Shown in pieces: positions 16,685 through 26,044 of a stretch of DNA of 40,851 nt (position 1 is its first letter; every line of letters begins with the position of its first letter). Location: assembly GCA_023460715.1 (NCBI GenBank), contig JAEWPH010000063.1:1-40851 (forward strand). The letters run 5' to 3'. The position numbers and the translations under genes are program-made. Source of the stretch: Pseudomonadota bacterium. Its GTDB lineage: Bacteria; Pseudomonadota; Gammaproteobacteria; Burkholderiales; Burkholderiaceae_C. The notes beneath the pieces were generated by a model. It saw only the letters and a list, made by a program, of their open reading frames with translations. It did not search any database and was not told where the DNA came from.

Positions 16685-16707
16685 CCTGGCTGCTGGGTGC
16701 AGCCAGG
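16685..16707 (-). terminator. Intra-operon hairpin after the binding-protein gene
   Basis: Perfect 9-bp stem CCTGGCTGC-TGGGT-GCAGCCAGG just 3' of the binding-protein stop. There is no U-run, so I read it as an mRNA-stabilising or attenuating hairpin rather than a full terminator; it would raise binding protein over ATPase and permease. Confidence 0.5.
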
Positions 16708-16719
16708 GCGTAGTACGGC

Positions 16720-17751
16720 TTACTTCTTGGGCAGGATGTTGAGCTCGGCCGCAGGCGGCAGGAACGAGCCGTTCCACACCTCGTCGGCCTTCACGCGCGA
16801 CTTGGTGGCGAAGGCATCCGACACCTGCGAGGCCATCAGCGACAGGCGGCCGGGCACGGCCTGGCCGAAGCCTTCGGCGCGGGCGTCGGGGCTGTTCACC
16901 ACGGTGTCGATGGCCAGCTGCAGGCGGCGGGTTTCCAGCGCGGTGTTGACGATGCCGTCGCGCTCCTTCACGTAGGCGATGGCGGCACCGGGGTTGGCGA
17001 TGACTTCCTTGGCCCCCTTGGTGAAGGCCTTCAGGAAGGCCTTGATCGCCTGCGGGTTCTCTTTGACCAGCTTGGGGCTGGCGATGATCACGTTGCCGTA
17101 GAGCTTCACGCCGTAGTCGGCATAGGGCAGCACCACCACGTCGCTGGCCTTGGCGCCGCGCGCCTCCAGGTTCAGCAGCGAGGTGAAGGTGAATCCGGTG
17201 ATGGCGTCCACGTCGCCGCGCACCAGCATGGTTTCGCGCAGCGGCGGGTCCATGGCCGTCCACTGCACGTTGCCCACGCTGTTGGCCTTGGCGAAGATGG
17301 GGAAGGCGCGGCGGCCGGCATCGAACACCGGCGCGCCCAGCTTCTTGCCGGCCAGGTCCGACGGCTTGGTGATGCCGCTCTTCTTGAGCGCCATGACCGA
17401 GGCCGGCGTGTTGTTGTAGACCATCATCACGGCCACGGGCTTGTTCTGCGCGTCGGGGTTGTTGGCGTGGAATTCCATCACCGCCGCCAGGTCGGCGAAG
17501 CCCATGTCGTAGGTGCCCGAGGCCACGCGCTGCACGGCGCCACCGGAGCCGTTGCCCGCATCCACGGTGACATTCAGGCCGGCGTCCTTGAAGTAGCCCT
17601 TGGCCACCGGCTGCAGGAAGAACGCGGCCGGGCCTTCGAAGCGCCAGTCCAGCTGGAATTTGATGGGCGTGGGCGTTTGCGCATGGGCCAGGGAGAAGGC
17701 GCCGGCACAGGCCAGGGCCGCGGCGGCTTGCAGCAGGGATCGTTTGTTCAT
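16720..17751 (-). CDS. THI5/NMT1-like ABC substrate-binding protein (second copy)
   Basis: 343 residues with a Sec signal peptide (MNKRSLLQAAAALACAGAF, cleavage near AHAQ). Body motifs PIKFQLDWRFEGPAAFFL, GYFKDAGLNV, RVASGTYDMGFAD, EFHANNPDAQ and MLVRGDVDA match the first copy at 8067 closely. It delivers its ligand to the permease-ATPase pair encoded downstream. A GGAGTT ribosome site precedes the ATG at 17751, preferred over the in-frame ATG at 17763. A TTTGTATACAGA box lies ~92 bases upstream. Confidence 0.9.
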   Translation of the reverse strand: MNKRSLLQAAAALACAGAFSLAHAQTPTPIKFQLDWRFEGPAAFFLQPVAKGYFKDAGLNVTVDAGNGSGGAVQRVASGTYDMGFADLAAVMEFHANNPDAQNKPVAVMMVYNNTPASVMALKKSGITKPSDLAGKKLGAPVFDAGRRAFPIFAKANSVGNVQWTAMDPPLRETMLVRGDVDAITGFTFTSLLNLEARGAKASDVVVLPYADYGVKLYGNVIIASPKLVKENPQAIKAFLKAFTKGAKEVIANPGAAIAYVKERDGIVNTALETRRLQLAIDTVVNSPDARAEGFGQAVPGRLSLMASQVSDAFATKSRVKADEVWNGSFLPPAAELNILPKK

Positions 17752-17842
17752 GCGGAACTCCATTCAATCAAGGCGTTGGAAAGGAGCGCGAAGGGCGGGC
17801 TTGCGCGCAGTCACGCTGAGGTTCGCAAGATTGATGCCCGTT

Positions 17843-17854
17843 TTTGTATACAGA
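17843..17854. promoter_or_regulatory. GntR-type operator candidate, site 1 (ABC importer operon)
   Basis: TTTGTATACAGA, one base pair short of the perfect palindrome found upstream of the NCS1 gene. It lies ~92 bases upstream of the binding-protein start, within the likely promoter. Confidence 0.55.
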
Positions 17855-17992
17855 TTGACCATCCCCTTGTGCGCAGAATGATGAGGGGCTCACCGCCTTG
17901 GTGCAATCGGGAAGGTCCCGGGGGCCTGGGAGGCACCAGCCTCTACCGGCCCATGGCGGCGCGCCGGGACTGCCGATGCAGCGATGGCAGGC

Positions 17993-18895
17993 TCACAGCC
18001 TGAGCTCCTGCGACCGGATGCATCGTTTCAGCGCATCGGTCAGGCAGAGGCCGGCACCGTCCAGCGGCCGGTCCTTGGGGGCGACGATCGCCAGCTCGGA
18101 ATCCCGCATGGTCAGCAAAGGCTTGGCGATCAGCCCCATCCGCTGCGCGTAGCGTGCGCCCAGCGACTCCACCACCGCCACCCCCAGTTTCTGGCCCGCC
18201 AGTTCGCAGGCCGTGAAGGACTGCGCCACCTCCATCAAGGGCTGGTAGACCAGCCCGCTTTGCTGGATCGCCTGCTGCGTCGCCCGGCCGGCGGGCAGGG
18301 CCGGAGACAGCGCGATCAGCCCCAGGCCCGTCACTTCGCCCAGCGTGACGTCGCTGGCCTGCGCCCGGGGATGCGCGGGATGGAAGACCGCGAACAGGCT
18401 GACGGCCGCCAGCTGCTCCTTGAAGACCCGTTCATTCGGCGCGGAGGAACCGATCACGATGCCCACGTCGATGCGATGGTCCACGGCCATCTCCACGATC
18501 TCCAGGGCCGACCCGGTGCGCACCGCGAAGGTGATGCGGGGGTAGGCCTCGCGGACATGCACCAGCGCCTCGGGCAGCAGCATCGACGAGGCCACGGCCA
18601 CGGCCCCGACGGTGAGCCGTTCGGTCGCCCCTTTTCGGATGTCGTTGGCAAGCCGGTCGACGGCCTCGATGCCGGAGAGCGCGTTCAGCACTTCCGGGAT
18701 CAAGGAGCGCCCCTGGCTGGTCAGCTGCAGGCGGCGTTGCTCGCGGCTGAAGAGCGCAAACCCCAGCCGTGTCTCCATGTCGCGCAGCAGCGCGCTCGCC
18801 GCGGGCTGGGTCATGTGGATGGAGGCCGCTGCCGCCGTGACCGTGCCCTGTTGGTACATGGCCCGCAAAAGGGATAGCTCGCGCCGGTTGAGCAT
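17993..18895 (-). CDS. LysR-family transcriptional regulator
   Basis: 300 residues. Winged helix-turn-helix at about 3-60 (AMYQQGTVTAAAASIHMTQPAASALLRDMETRLG), then the periplasmic-binding-like effector domain. It is divergent from the enolase-superfamily gene, with 97 bases between the starts, so it most likely controls that gene and the TctC gene behind it. An acidic sugar or hydroxy acid would be a natural inducer (inference). Confidence 0.93.
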   Translation of the reverse strand: MLNRRELSLLRAMYQQGTVTAAAASIHMTQPAASALLRDMETRLGFALFSREQRRLQLTSQGRSLIPEVLNALSGIEAVDRLANDIRKGATERLTVGAVAVASSMLLPEALVHVREAYPRITFAVRTGSALEIVEMAVDHRIDVGIVIGSSAPNERVFKEQLAAVSLFAVFHPAHPRAQASDVTLGEVTGLGLIALSPALPAGRATQQAIQQSGLVYQPLMEVAQSFTACELAGQKLGVAVVESLGARYAQRMGLIAKPLLTMRDSELAIVAPKDRPLDGAGLCLTDALKRCIRSQELRL

Positions 18896-18915
18896 ATGGA
18901 ATTTGTATGAAGACG

Positions 18916-18937
18916 GTGGTTCTATCTATTTGACCAC
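18916..18937. promoter_or_regulatory. Possible LysR binding site
   Basis: GTGGT-N12-ACCAC dyad in the divergent region between the regulator and the enolase-superfamily gene. Spacing is close to the classical T-N11-A LysR box. Confidence 0.35.
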
Positions 18938-18992
18938 GGTGCTCACGCTCGCGAAGATGGTCCCATTGCCTCCTGCTGCCCTCGACATCCGC

Positions 18993-20090
18993 ATGACCGC
19001 CAACACCATCGTCTCCGTCCGCTGCATTCCCATGCGCCTTCCGTTCCACCACTGGAGCCCGCCGCCGCTGTTTGCCGGCCGGCCGCGCGACAAGCTAGAC
19101 AGCGCCCTGGTGCGGGTGGAGATGCAGGACGGCACCGTGGCCTGGGGCGAGTCGTACTGCGTGGAGCCCCGCGCGCTGCAAGCCATCTTCGAAACGCTGA
19201 TCGCGCCCCTGGCATGCGGCAAGGATGCCGGCGATCCGGCCCTGTTGCCGACCCTGCAGCGCACGCTGCACAATCTGGGGCGCTCCGGCCCGGTGGTGCA
19301 TGCGCTCGCCGGCCTGGACATCGCCCTGTGGGACTTGCGCGCCAAGCGCGAGAACCTACCGCTGTACCAGCTCCTGGGCGGCAAGCGGCGCGACCGCGTC
19401 CGGGTCTATGCATCGCTGCTCCAGTACTACGCGGATGCGACTCTGCTCGACCAGGTGAGCCAGCGGGCCCTGAATGACGGCTACACCGAGATCAAGCTGC
19501 ACGAGCGCACGGCCGAGGCGGTGGCCGCGGTGCGCAAGTCGGTGGGGCCCGACGTTCCGGTGATGGTGGACACGAACTGCGCGTGGCTGCCCGACGAGGC
19601 GGAGGGGGCCATCGCCGCCATGCTGCCGTACCAGCCGTTCTGGATCGAGGAGCCGGTCTGGATGCCGGAAAACGACCAGGCCCTGGCCGCCCTGAAGGCA
19701 AAGGTGCCAGTGCCGCTGGCCGTGGGCGAGAACGCCAGCTGCGCCCATGCGCTGCGGCGCATGGTCGAACAGGAAACCGTGCAGTATGTCCAGCCCAGTG
19801 TGATCAAGCTCGGGCTCACGGCCGCATGGGACATCTCGCAGGCGTGCCGGGGCAGCCGCGTCACCTGCGCCCCCCAGGTCGCGTTCTTCGGCCCCGGCTT
19901 CCTGGCCAGCCTGCACCTGATCGCCGCGCAGGATGCCGAGGTGTCCCTAGAGCGCCTGTACGTCGAACTGGCCCACGTTCCCTACGCCAGAACGGCGCCC
20001 ATCGAACGCGGCTGGATACAGGTACCGGACGCGCCGGGCCTTGGCGCCGACCCGGAAGACGCGCTGGCGCAGGGCGCCTATTCGCAGTGA
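18993..20090 (+). CDS. Enolase-superfamily (mandelate racemase/muconate lactonizing) enzyme
   Basis: 365 residues from the ATG at 18993; another in-frame ATG at 18957 is possible and neither has a strong ribosome site. The N-terminal capping domain and the barrel are complete. Metal ligands D193 (VMVDTN), E219 (WIEEP) and E246 (VGEN) are conserved. The usual second Lys of the K-x-K base motif is His (K168-L-H170), the QPD aspartate appears as S269 (YVQPSVIKLG), and the APH histidine of the FFGPG segment is Gln (Q295). The chemistry may therefore differ from standard acid-sugar dehydratases or racemases. It precedes a TctC gene by 38 bases and is divergent from a LysR gene, as in catabolic clusters for hydroxy acids. 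Confidence 0.88.
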   Translation: MTANTIVSVRCIPMRLPFHHWSPPPLFAGRPRDKLDSALVRVEMQDGTVAWGESYCVEPRALQAIFETLIAPLACGKDAGDPALLPTLQRTLHNLGRSGPVVHALAGLDIALWDLRAKRENLPLYQLLGGKRRDRVRVYASLLQYYADATLLDQVSQRALNDGYTEIKLHERTAEAVAAVRKSVGPDVPVMVDTNCAWLPDEAEGAIAAMLPYQPFWIEEPVWMPENDQALAALKAKVPVPLAVGENASCAHALRRMVEQETVQYVQPSVIKLGLTAAWDISQACRGSRVTCAPQVAFFGPGFLASLHLIAAQDAEVSLERLYVELAHVPYARTAPIERGWIQVPDAPGLGADPEDALAQGAYSQ

Positions 20091-20128
20091 TCCGCCCCCG
20101 AACCCATTACCCGAAGGAGACAACCCCC

Positions 20129-21115
20129 ATGCACAACAACCGCCGCACCTTCATCCAACTCTGCGCAGGCCTCGCCGCGGGCACTGCCGCCCCGTGGGCC
20201 CTGGCCAACCCGGGCCAGTACCCGGACAAGGTGGTTCGGCTGATCATTCCCTATCCGGCGGGCGGTGCCACGGACAACCTGGGTCGGCTGGCCGGCCAGG
20301 CGCTGCAGCAGGCCTTGGGGCAGTCGTTCATTGCGGACAACAAGGGCGGGGCGGGCACCACCATCGGCACCCGGGAACTGGCCCGATCCGCGCCCGACGG
20401 CTACACGCTCGGCATGGTGGACAGCACGTTCACGATCAACCCCGCGCTGCTCGGCGCGCGGCTGGGCTATGACACGCAGAAGGACTTCACCCCGATCTGC
20501 CTGATCGCCACTGCCCAGTTCGTCCTGGTCACGCACCCCTCGGTGGCGGTGAAGGACCTGGCGGGCTTTATTGCCAAGGCCAAGGCCGAGCCCCAGACAT
20601 TGGCCTACGGATCGGCAGGGGTGGGCAGTGGCCCTCACCTGGCCGGAGAACAGCTGGCCCAGCAGGCCGGCCTGCAGGTCACGCACATTCCCTACAGAGG
20701 CGGTGGCACGGTCATCTCCGACCTGCTGGGCGGGCAGGTCCAGTTCGCCTTTGCGACGGTGCCCACGCTGGCCGAACACATCAAGGCCGGCAAGCTCCGT
20801 GCGCTGGCAGTGACCGGTGCCAAGCGTTCGCCGCAATTGCCCGACGTTCCCACGTTCGGCGAGGCCGGCTTGCCGGGCGTGGACACCATGCCGCTGTTCG
20901 GGCTCATCGCCCCGAAGGGCGTGCCCGCAGCGGTGGTGGACAGAGTCAGCAAGGCACTCAGAACGTCGATCCGCGAAGGCGAGATGCGCGCCAAGCTCAC
21001 CTCCCTGGGCTTTGAGCCCGTGGGAAGCACTCCCGAGGAGTTTGCCCGGCGCATCCAGGTGGAAATGGCGAAGTGGACGGACGTGATCCGAAAGGGAAAG
21101 ATCCAGCCCGAGTGA
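20129..21115 (+). CDS. Bug/TctC-family tripartite tricarboxylate transporter binding protein
   Basis: 328 residues. A twin-arginine-like signal (NRRTFIQLCAGLAAG, cleavage near ALANP) is followed by the Bug fold: YPDKVVRLIIPYPAGGATDNLGRL, NKGGAGTTIGTRELARSAPDGYTL, SAGVGSGPHLAGE, and IPYRGGGTVISDLLGGQVQ. These proteins bind carboxylates in the periplasm. No TctA or TctB membrane genes lie in the window, as is common for the many orphan Bug proteins of Burkholderiales. AAGGAGA at 20114-20120 sets the start. Probably cotranscribed with the enolase-superfamily gene. Confidence 0.93.
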   Translation: MHNNRRTFIQLCAGLAAGTAAPWALANPGQYPDKVVRLIIPYPAGGATDNLGRLAGQALQQALGQSFIADNKGGAGTTIGTRELARSAPDGYTLGMVDSTFTINPALLGARLGYDTQKDFTPICLIATAQFVLVTHPSVAVKDLAGFIAKAKAEPQTLAYGSAGVGSGPHLAGEQLAQQAGLQVTHIPYRGGGTVISDLLGGQVQFAFATVPTLAEHIKAGKLRALAVTGAKRSPQLPDVPTFGEAGLPGVDTMPLFGLIAPKGVPAAVVDRVSKALRTSIREGEMRAKLTSLGFEPVGSTPEEFARRIQVEMAKWTDVIRKGKIQPE

Positions 21116-21145
21116 CGATGCTGCCGGACCGCCTCGGCAAGAGGC

Positions 21146-22333
21146 TCAGAACCCGGGAATACCGGGCGCCAGCGGCCGGAGGCGGTACAGCAGATAGGGC
21201 GGGGCGTTCTCGGCCTTGCCGCCGTTGAGCGGCGCGGCCAGCGGCAACTGGGCGGCGCCGGTGTACAGGTAGCCGTCCTGCGCGTACACCACGCCGTCAG
21301 GCCACACCATGCCCGGGTCGGACACGAGCCGCCGGTAGGTGCGCGTGTCCGCGGGAATGACGCCGATGGCACGCTCGCCCACTTCCGTGAGGTACAGGTT
21401 GCCAGCGGTGTCGATGCTGAGGCCTCCCGTGTTCGGCTTGGCCGCATAGGCCTGCACGCGGGCGCCCAGCGCCTCGGCGCCGAGCGCCGGGTTCACCAGG
21501 TCGTTCATGCGCAGACGGTAGACCTGGCCCTTGTTGAGGGGTGCGTAGTACAGCCACTCGCCTTGCGCGTCGAGGGTGATGCCGTCCACGCCCACGAAGA
21601 TGGGAATCTGCTTGGCGGTGGGCAGGCCCTGGTCCACGGTCACGGGCCGGGTGAAGTCGGGCAGCACGCTGTCGTGGCCCTGCAGCACGCGGCGGCTGCC
21701 GCCGGTCTTCAGGTCCACCACCACCAGCCCTGCCTTCTCGCCGCGCGGACCGGTGGCGATGCCCTCGTCTGCGATCACGATCACCTGGCGCTTCAGGTCC
21801 ACCACGAAGTCGTTGTGCTGTGACTCGGGCAGCGAGGCCGGGGCGGGAATCGGGATGATGTGGTGCAGTGCATTCGTGCGCGTGTCCCACCCGACGAGCT
21901 TGGGCGTGATGCGCGGCTCGGCCTGGCCCGAGTCCAGCAGCCACAGGATGCCGTTGGCATCGGTGTGCAGGCCCAGCACCCAGTTCAGGCAGGTGTCTGG
22001 CGCCTTCTGCGATCCATCGGCATTGCGGCAGGTCTGCCAGTCGGCGTTGGGATAGGGCGTGGTGCCATCGCGCGTAGCGTTGAGCAGGCCGACCTTCTGG
22101 GCGGGGTCGTAGAACGGGTGGTAGTTGATGACCAGTTGGCCGCTCGGCAGCGTGGTGATGCCGCCCACGGCGCCGGGCAGGCGTGCGTGGATCTCTGCCT
22201 TTGCAGGCTCAGCGTCCGGTGAGGGCGCCGTCGCACAGCCGACCAGGGCCGCTGAAGCGCACACGGCAGCTGCCAGCGCCCAGGGGAAAGCCCGCGGGTG
22301 CGGGCGGGAGAGAAAGCGCGAGCGCAATGCCAT
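21146..22333 (-). CDS. MRJP/yellow-like beta-propeller lipoprotein
   Basis: 395 residues with a lipobox (LVGC, C33) after a long basic signal region. The body resembles the major royal jelly protein family, a six-bladed propeller related to SMP-30 lactonases: NWVLGLHTDANGILWLLDSG, ESQHNDFVVDLKR, VGVDGITLDAQGEWLYYAPL, NTGGLSIDTAGNLYLTEV. Some bacterial relatives are annotated as lactonase- or tautomerase-like; activity is untested. It converges on the TctC gene. Envelope location and the nearby acid-utilisation genes suggest handling of an outside sugar lactone (inference). Confidence 0.87.
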   Translation of the reverse strand: MALRSRFLSRPHPRAFPWALAAAVCASAALVGCATAPSPDAEPAKAEIHARLPGAVGGITTLPSGQLVINYHPFYDPAQKVGLLNATRDGTTPYPNADWQTCRNADGSQKAPDTCLNWVLGLHTDANGILWLLDSGQAEPRITPKLVGWDTRTNALHHIIPIPAPASLPESQHNDFVVDLKRQVIVIADEGIATGPRGEKAGLVVVDLKTGGSRRVLQGHDSVLPDFTRPVTVDQGLPTAKQIPIFVGVDGITLDAQGEWLYYAPLNKGQVYRLRMNDLVNPALGAEALGARVQAYAAKPNTGGLSIDTAGNLYLTEVGERAIGVIPADTRTYRRLVSDPGMVWPDGVVYAQDGYLYTGAAQLPLAAPLNGGKAENAPPYLLYRLRPLAPGIPGF

Positions 22334-22458
22334 GGCGAGGTCCTACGGAGAGATGCAGATACGGATGCGGGTTGCGGCGCATCGTAGGCAGTCCCTCGGA
22401 CAAGTTGCGGCATAAGCTCATGCGGCGCGCGGTGCCGGCCGCGCGCCGGGGTGCCGCG

Positions 22459-23439
22459 TCAGAACGCGTGGCCGATGCCGACGCCGAACGCCGTGCGCGA
22501 GGGCTGGTCCTCATAGCGCTGGTGGCCCAGGCTGGCGTACACGGTGGTGCGCTTGGACAACGCGTGGTCTGCGCCCAGCGACGCGAAATGGTTCGTGGCA
22601 TCGCCGATGCGCTGGCGGCCATAGCCCGCCTTGAATACCGTGGCGCCCACGGTGTAGGCGGCGCCCAGCGTGGCCGCACGGGCGCGCACTTCGGGGCCGG
22701 CGGTGCGTGAATCGTCGTACGCGCCCATGACGGCCAAGGCGCCGAAGTCGTATTTGCCGGCCACGAACAGATCGCGGTCGCCGCTGCCGTTGCGCTCGTG
22801 CGCCAGCATGGCGGACACGGGGCCCTGGCTGTAGTTCAGCGAGGCCGAATGGCCGCGGCCGCGGCTGCCAGGGGCCGTGGTGCGCTCGGGCGATGCACTC
22901 AGGTGCACCGTGAAGCCGCCGAGGGTGGGCGAGTCGTAGAACACGCCGTTGGCCATGCGGCCGTACTCAGGAGAACCGTTGTTGCTGGCGCGGTCGGTGG
23001 GAGTCTGCGCATGCCAGAAGTACCAGGCCGGCGACGAGATGCGGTTGAAATTGGCCCAGGGATCGAACTGCCAGTCCTGCGCCCACATGGCGCTGAGGGC
23101 CCGGCCCAGGCGCACGGCGCCCCATTCGCCCTTGAGGCCGACGGTGGATTCGTCGTGCCAGAACGGCTTGGCGCCTTCGCCCTCGGGCGTGCCCGTGTCG
23201 ATGTCGAAACGCGTGCTCAGCCGAAAGGTCGCCTGCATGCCGCCGCCGAGGTCTTCGATGCCCTGGAAGGCCAGGTTGCTGCGCTGGATGGTGCCTGCCT
23301 TGCTCGTCTTGTCGAAGTCACGGAACACGCCCCCGTCCACGAAGCCGCTGACGGACACGTCGGATTGGGCGGCGGCGGGAAACGCCAGGGCGATGGCGGA
23401 AAGAAGACCGGTGGTGTGCAAGGCAGTGGAGAGTCGCAT
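22459..23439 (-). CDS. Outer-membrane porin (general diffusion, Neisseria/Bordetella type)
   Basis: 326 residues with signal peptide MRLSTALHTTGLLSAIALAF and cleavage near AAAQS. Mature N-terminus DVSVSGFVDGGV, alternating beta pattern, the SNLAFQGIEDLGGGMQATFRL strand, and a C-terminal phenylalanine (GIGHAF) for outer-membrane assembly all fit a 16-stranded trimeric porin. The frame is open to 23691, but the signal peptide fixes the ATG at 23439. It lies downstream of the malic enzyme gene beyond a terminator, so it has its own promoter. Confidence 0.92.
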   Translation of the reverse strand: MRLSTALHTTGLLSAIALAFPAAAQSDVSVSGFVDGGVFRDFDKTSKAGTIQRSNLAFQGIEDLGGGMQATFRLSTRFDIDTGTPEGEGAKPFWHDESTVGLKGEWGAVRLGRALSAMWAQDWQFDPWANFNRISSPAWYFWHAQTPTDRASNNGSPEYGRMANGVFYDSPTLGGFTVHLSASPERTTAPGSRGRGHSASLNYSQGPVSAMLAHERNGSGDRDLFVAGKYDFGALAVMGAYDDSRTAGPEVRARAATLGAAYTVGATVFKAGYGRQRIGDATNHFASLGADHALSKRTTVYASLGHQRYEDQPSRTAFGVGIGHAF

Positions 23440-23613
23440 CCTGAAAAGAGTCCTGTGAAAGTGCGGTGAGACAAAGGAAAGAAAGCAGCCCGCCGCGCCC
23501 GAAGGCGCTGCGTCTGCGGTGCCACCGGTGAGGTGGCGCGGGGGATGTGCGGGCCGCTGCTGCGGCCGGAGTGCACGGAGGACGGTCCGCGGGCTCCTGG
23601 GGGAGCTGCACCA

Positions 23614-23640
23614 TGAAAAACGCCGCGATGAACGCGGCGT
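23614..23640 (-). terminator. Rho-independent terminator of the malic enzyme gene
   Basis: On the minus strand, ACGCCGCG-TTCAT-CGCGGCGT followed by a T-run, about 100 bases after the malic enzyme stop. Confidence 0.85.
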
Positions 23641-23737
23641 ACCCGGTGCGGGACTGCCAGGCGAAGGACGCGTGCGTCGGTCGCCCGGCAAAATTATAGG
23701 CAGGCTCCGTTGGCGGCCTGCCCGAAAGCCCCGGCGT

Positions 23738-26044
23738 TCAGCCGGCCTTGCCTAGCTTGTCGGCAGCGGCGTTCGCCGCAGCCAGCGCGGTCATGTTGAC
23801 CACGCGGCGCACGGTGGACGAAGGCGTCAGCACGTGCGCCGACGCGGCAGCGCCCAGCAGGATGGGGCCGATCGTCGTGCCATGGCTGCCCGTGGTCTTG
23901 AGCACGTTGAACAGGATGTTCGCGGCGTCCAGGTTGGGGCAGATCAGCACGTTGGCCGCGCCTTCCAGGGTGGTCTCGATCAGCGACTTCTTGCGCACGC
24001 TCTCCGACAGGGCTGCGTCGCCATGCAGTTCGCCGTCGCACTCGATGTGCGGCGCGGCTTCCTTGAACAGGTCGCGCGCGGCGCGCATCTTGCGGGCGGA
24101 GGGGCGCGTGGAAGAGCCGTAGTTGGAGTGCGAAAGGAACGCCACCTTGGGTGGCAGCCCGAAGCGCTGCACTTCTTCGGCCGCCAGCTGGGCAATGCCC
24201 GACAGTTGCTCGGCCGTGGGCTCTTCGTTGATGTAGGTGTCGGCGATGAACAGCGTGTGCTGGTCGAGCATGAGCGCGTTCACGGTGGCGAAGCCGGGCG
24301 TGCCGTCCTTCAGGCCAATGACGTGGCGCACGTGTTCCAGGTGGTGGTCGAAGCGGCCCACCAGCCCGCACAGCAGCGCGTCGGCATCGCCCAGGCGGAC
24401 CATCAAGGCGCCGATCAGCGTGTTGGAGCGGCGCACGGCGGCCTTGGCCGTCTCGGGCGTGATGCCGTCGCGGCCCATCAGCGCGTGGTATTCCTCCCAG
24501 TACTGGCGAAAGCGCGGGTCGTCCTCGGGATCGACGATCTCCACGTCCTTGCCCGGCTGCAGGCGCAGGCCGGCCTTCTTGATGCGCGTCTCGATGACGG
24601 CGGGGCGGCCGATCAGGATGGGCTTGGCCAGGCCGTCGTCCACGGCCACCTGGGCGGCGCGCAGCACGCGGTCGTCCTCGCCCTCGGCATAGGCCACGCG
24701 CTGCGGCGCGGCCTTGGCGGCAGCGAACACGGGGCGCATGAACATGCTGGTCTGGTAGACGAAGCGGGTGAGGCTTTCGCGGTAGGCGTCGTAGTCTTCG
24801 ATGGGACGCGTTGCCACGCCGGATTCCTGCGCCGCCTTGGCCACGGCGGGAGCGATGCGCAGGATCAGGCGCGCGTCGAACGGCGTGGGGATGAGGTAAT
24901 CAGGGCCGAAGGACAGCTCCTGGCCGGCGTAGGCGGCGGCCACTTCGTCGCTCATCTCGGCCTTGGCCAGATCGGCGATCTCGCGCACGCAGGCGAGCTT
25001 CATGGCCTCGGTGATCTTCGTCGCGCCGCAGTCCAGCGCGCCACGGAAGATGTAGGGGAAGCACAGCACGTTGTTCACCTGGTTCGGATAGTCCGAACGG
25101 CCGGTGGCGATGATGCAGTCGGGGCGGATGGCCTTGGCCAGCTCGGGGCGGATCTCGGGCTCGGGGTTGGCCAGGGCCAGGATGATCGGCTTGGGGGCCA
25201 TGGTCTTGACCATCTCGGCCGTCAGCACGCCGGGGGCCGAGCAGCCCAGGAACACGTCGGCACCGTCGACCACGTCGGCCAGGGTGCGGGCCTCGGTCTT
25301 CTGCGCGTAGCGGGCCTTGGATTCGTCCAGCGGGCCGCGGCCGTCATAGATGACGCCCTTGGAGTCCACCACGTAGATGTTCTCGCGCTTCACGCCCAGG
25401 CCCACCATCACGTCCAGGCAGGCGATGGCGGCGGCGCCGGCGCCGGAGACGGCGACCTTCACAGCGCCGATGTCCTTACCCACCAGTTCCAGGCCGTTCA
25501 GCAGCGCAGCGCTGGAGATGATGGCCGTGCCGTGCTGGTCGTCATGGAACACCGGGATGTTCATGCGCTTGGAGAGTTCGCGCTCGATGTAGAAGCACTC
25601 GGGCGCCTTGATGTCTTCGAGGTTGATGCCGCCCAGCGTCGGCTCCAACGCGGCCACGATGTCGATGATCTTGTCCGGGTCGCGCTCGGCCAGCTCGATG
25701 TCGAACACATCGACGCCGGCGAACTTCTTGAACAGGCAGCCCTTGCCCTCCATCACCGGCTTGCCGGCCAGCGGGCCGATGTCGCCCAGGCCCAGCACGG
25801 CCGTGCCGTTGGTGATCACGCCCACGAGGTTGCCGCGCGAGGTGTATTCCGCCGCCAGCGACGGGTCGGCCTGGATGTCCAGGCAGGGGTAGGCCACGCC
25901 CGGCGAATAGGCGAGCGACAGGTCGCGCTGGTTGGACAGCGGCTTCGTCGGGGTGACGGAAATCTTGCCGCGCACGGGGCTGCGGTGGTACTCGAGCGCG
26001 GCTTCGCGCAGGGCCGCTTCGGCGGCGGAGAGTTGCTGGGTCAT
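23738..26044 (-). CDS. maeB: NADP-dependent malic enzyme with phosphotransacetylase-like domain
   Basis: 768 residues. Malic enzyme N-terminal domain (about 20-150, [22 protein letters not shown]), the NAD(P)-binding domain (about 165-400, [15 protein letters not shown]) and a C-terminal PTA/PTB-type domain (about 440-765, [17 protein letters not shown]). This matches MaeB-type enzymes, which decarboxylate malate to pyruvate; the PTA part is usually regulatory and inactive. The open frame extends ~100 codons upstream but the conserved start [21 protein letters not shown] begins at 26044. It would link C4 acids from the DctA-like symporter or TctC routes to pyruvate. Confidence 0.95.
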   Translation of the reverse strand: MTQQLSAAEAALREAALEYHRSPVRGKISVTPTKPLSNQRDLSLAYSPGVAYPCLDIQADPSLAAEYTSRGNLVGVITNGTAVLGLGDIGPLAGKPVMEGKGCLFKKFAGVDVFDIELAERDPDKIIDIVAALEPTLGGINLEDIKAPECFYIERELSKRMNIPVFHDDQHGTAIISSAALLNGLELVGKDIGAVKVAVSGAGAAAIACLDVMVGLGVKRENIYVVDSKGVIYDGRGPLDESKARYAQKTEARTLADVVDGADVFLGCSAPGVLTAEMVKTMAPKPIILALANPEPEIRPELAKAIRPDCIIATGRSDYPNQVNNVLCFPYIFRGALDCGATKITEAMKLACVREIADLAKAEMSDEVAAAYAGQELSFGPDYLIPTPFDARLILRIAPAVAKAAQESGVATRPIEDYDAYRESLTRFVYQTSMFMRPVFAAAKAAPQRVAYAEGEDDRVLRAAQVAVDDGLAKPILIGRPAVIETRIKKAGLRLQPGKDVEIVDPEDDPRFRQYWEEYHALMGRDGITPETAKAAVRRSNTLIGALMVRLGDADALLCGLVGRFDHHLEHVRHVIGLKDGTPGFATVNALMLDQHTLFIADTYINEEPTAEQLSGIAQLAAEEVQRFGLPPKVAFLSHSNYGSSTRPSARKMRAARDLFKEAAPHIECDGELHGDAALSESVRKKSLIETTLEGAANVLICPNLDAANILFNVLKTTGSHGTTIGPILLGAAASAHVLTPSSTVRRVVNMTALAAANAAADKLGKAG

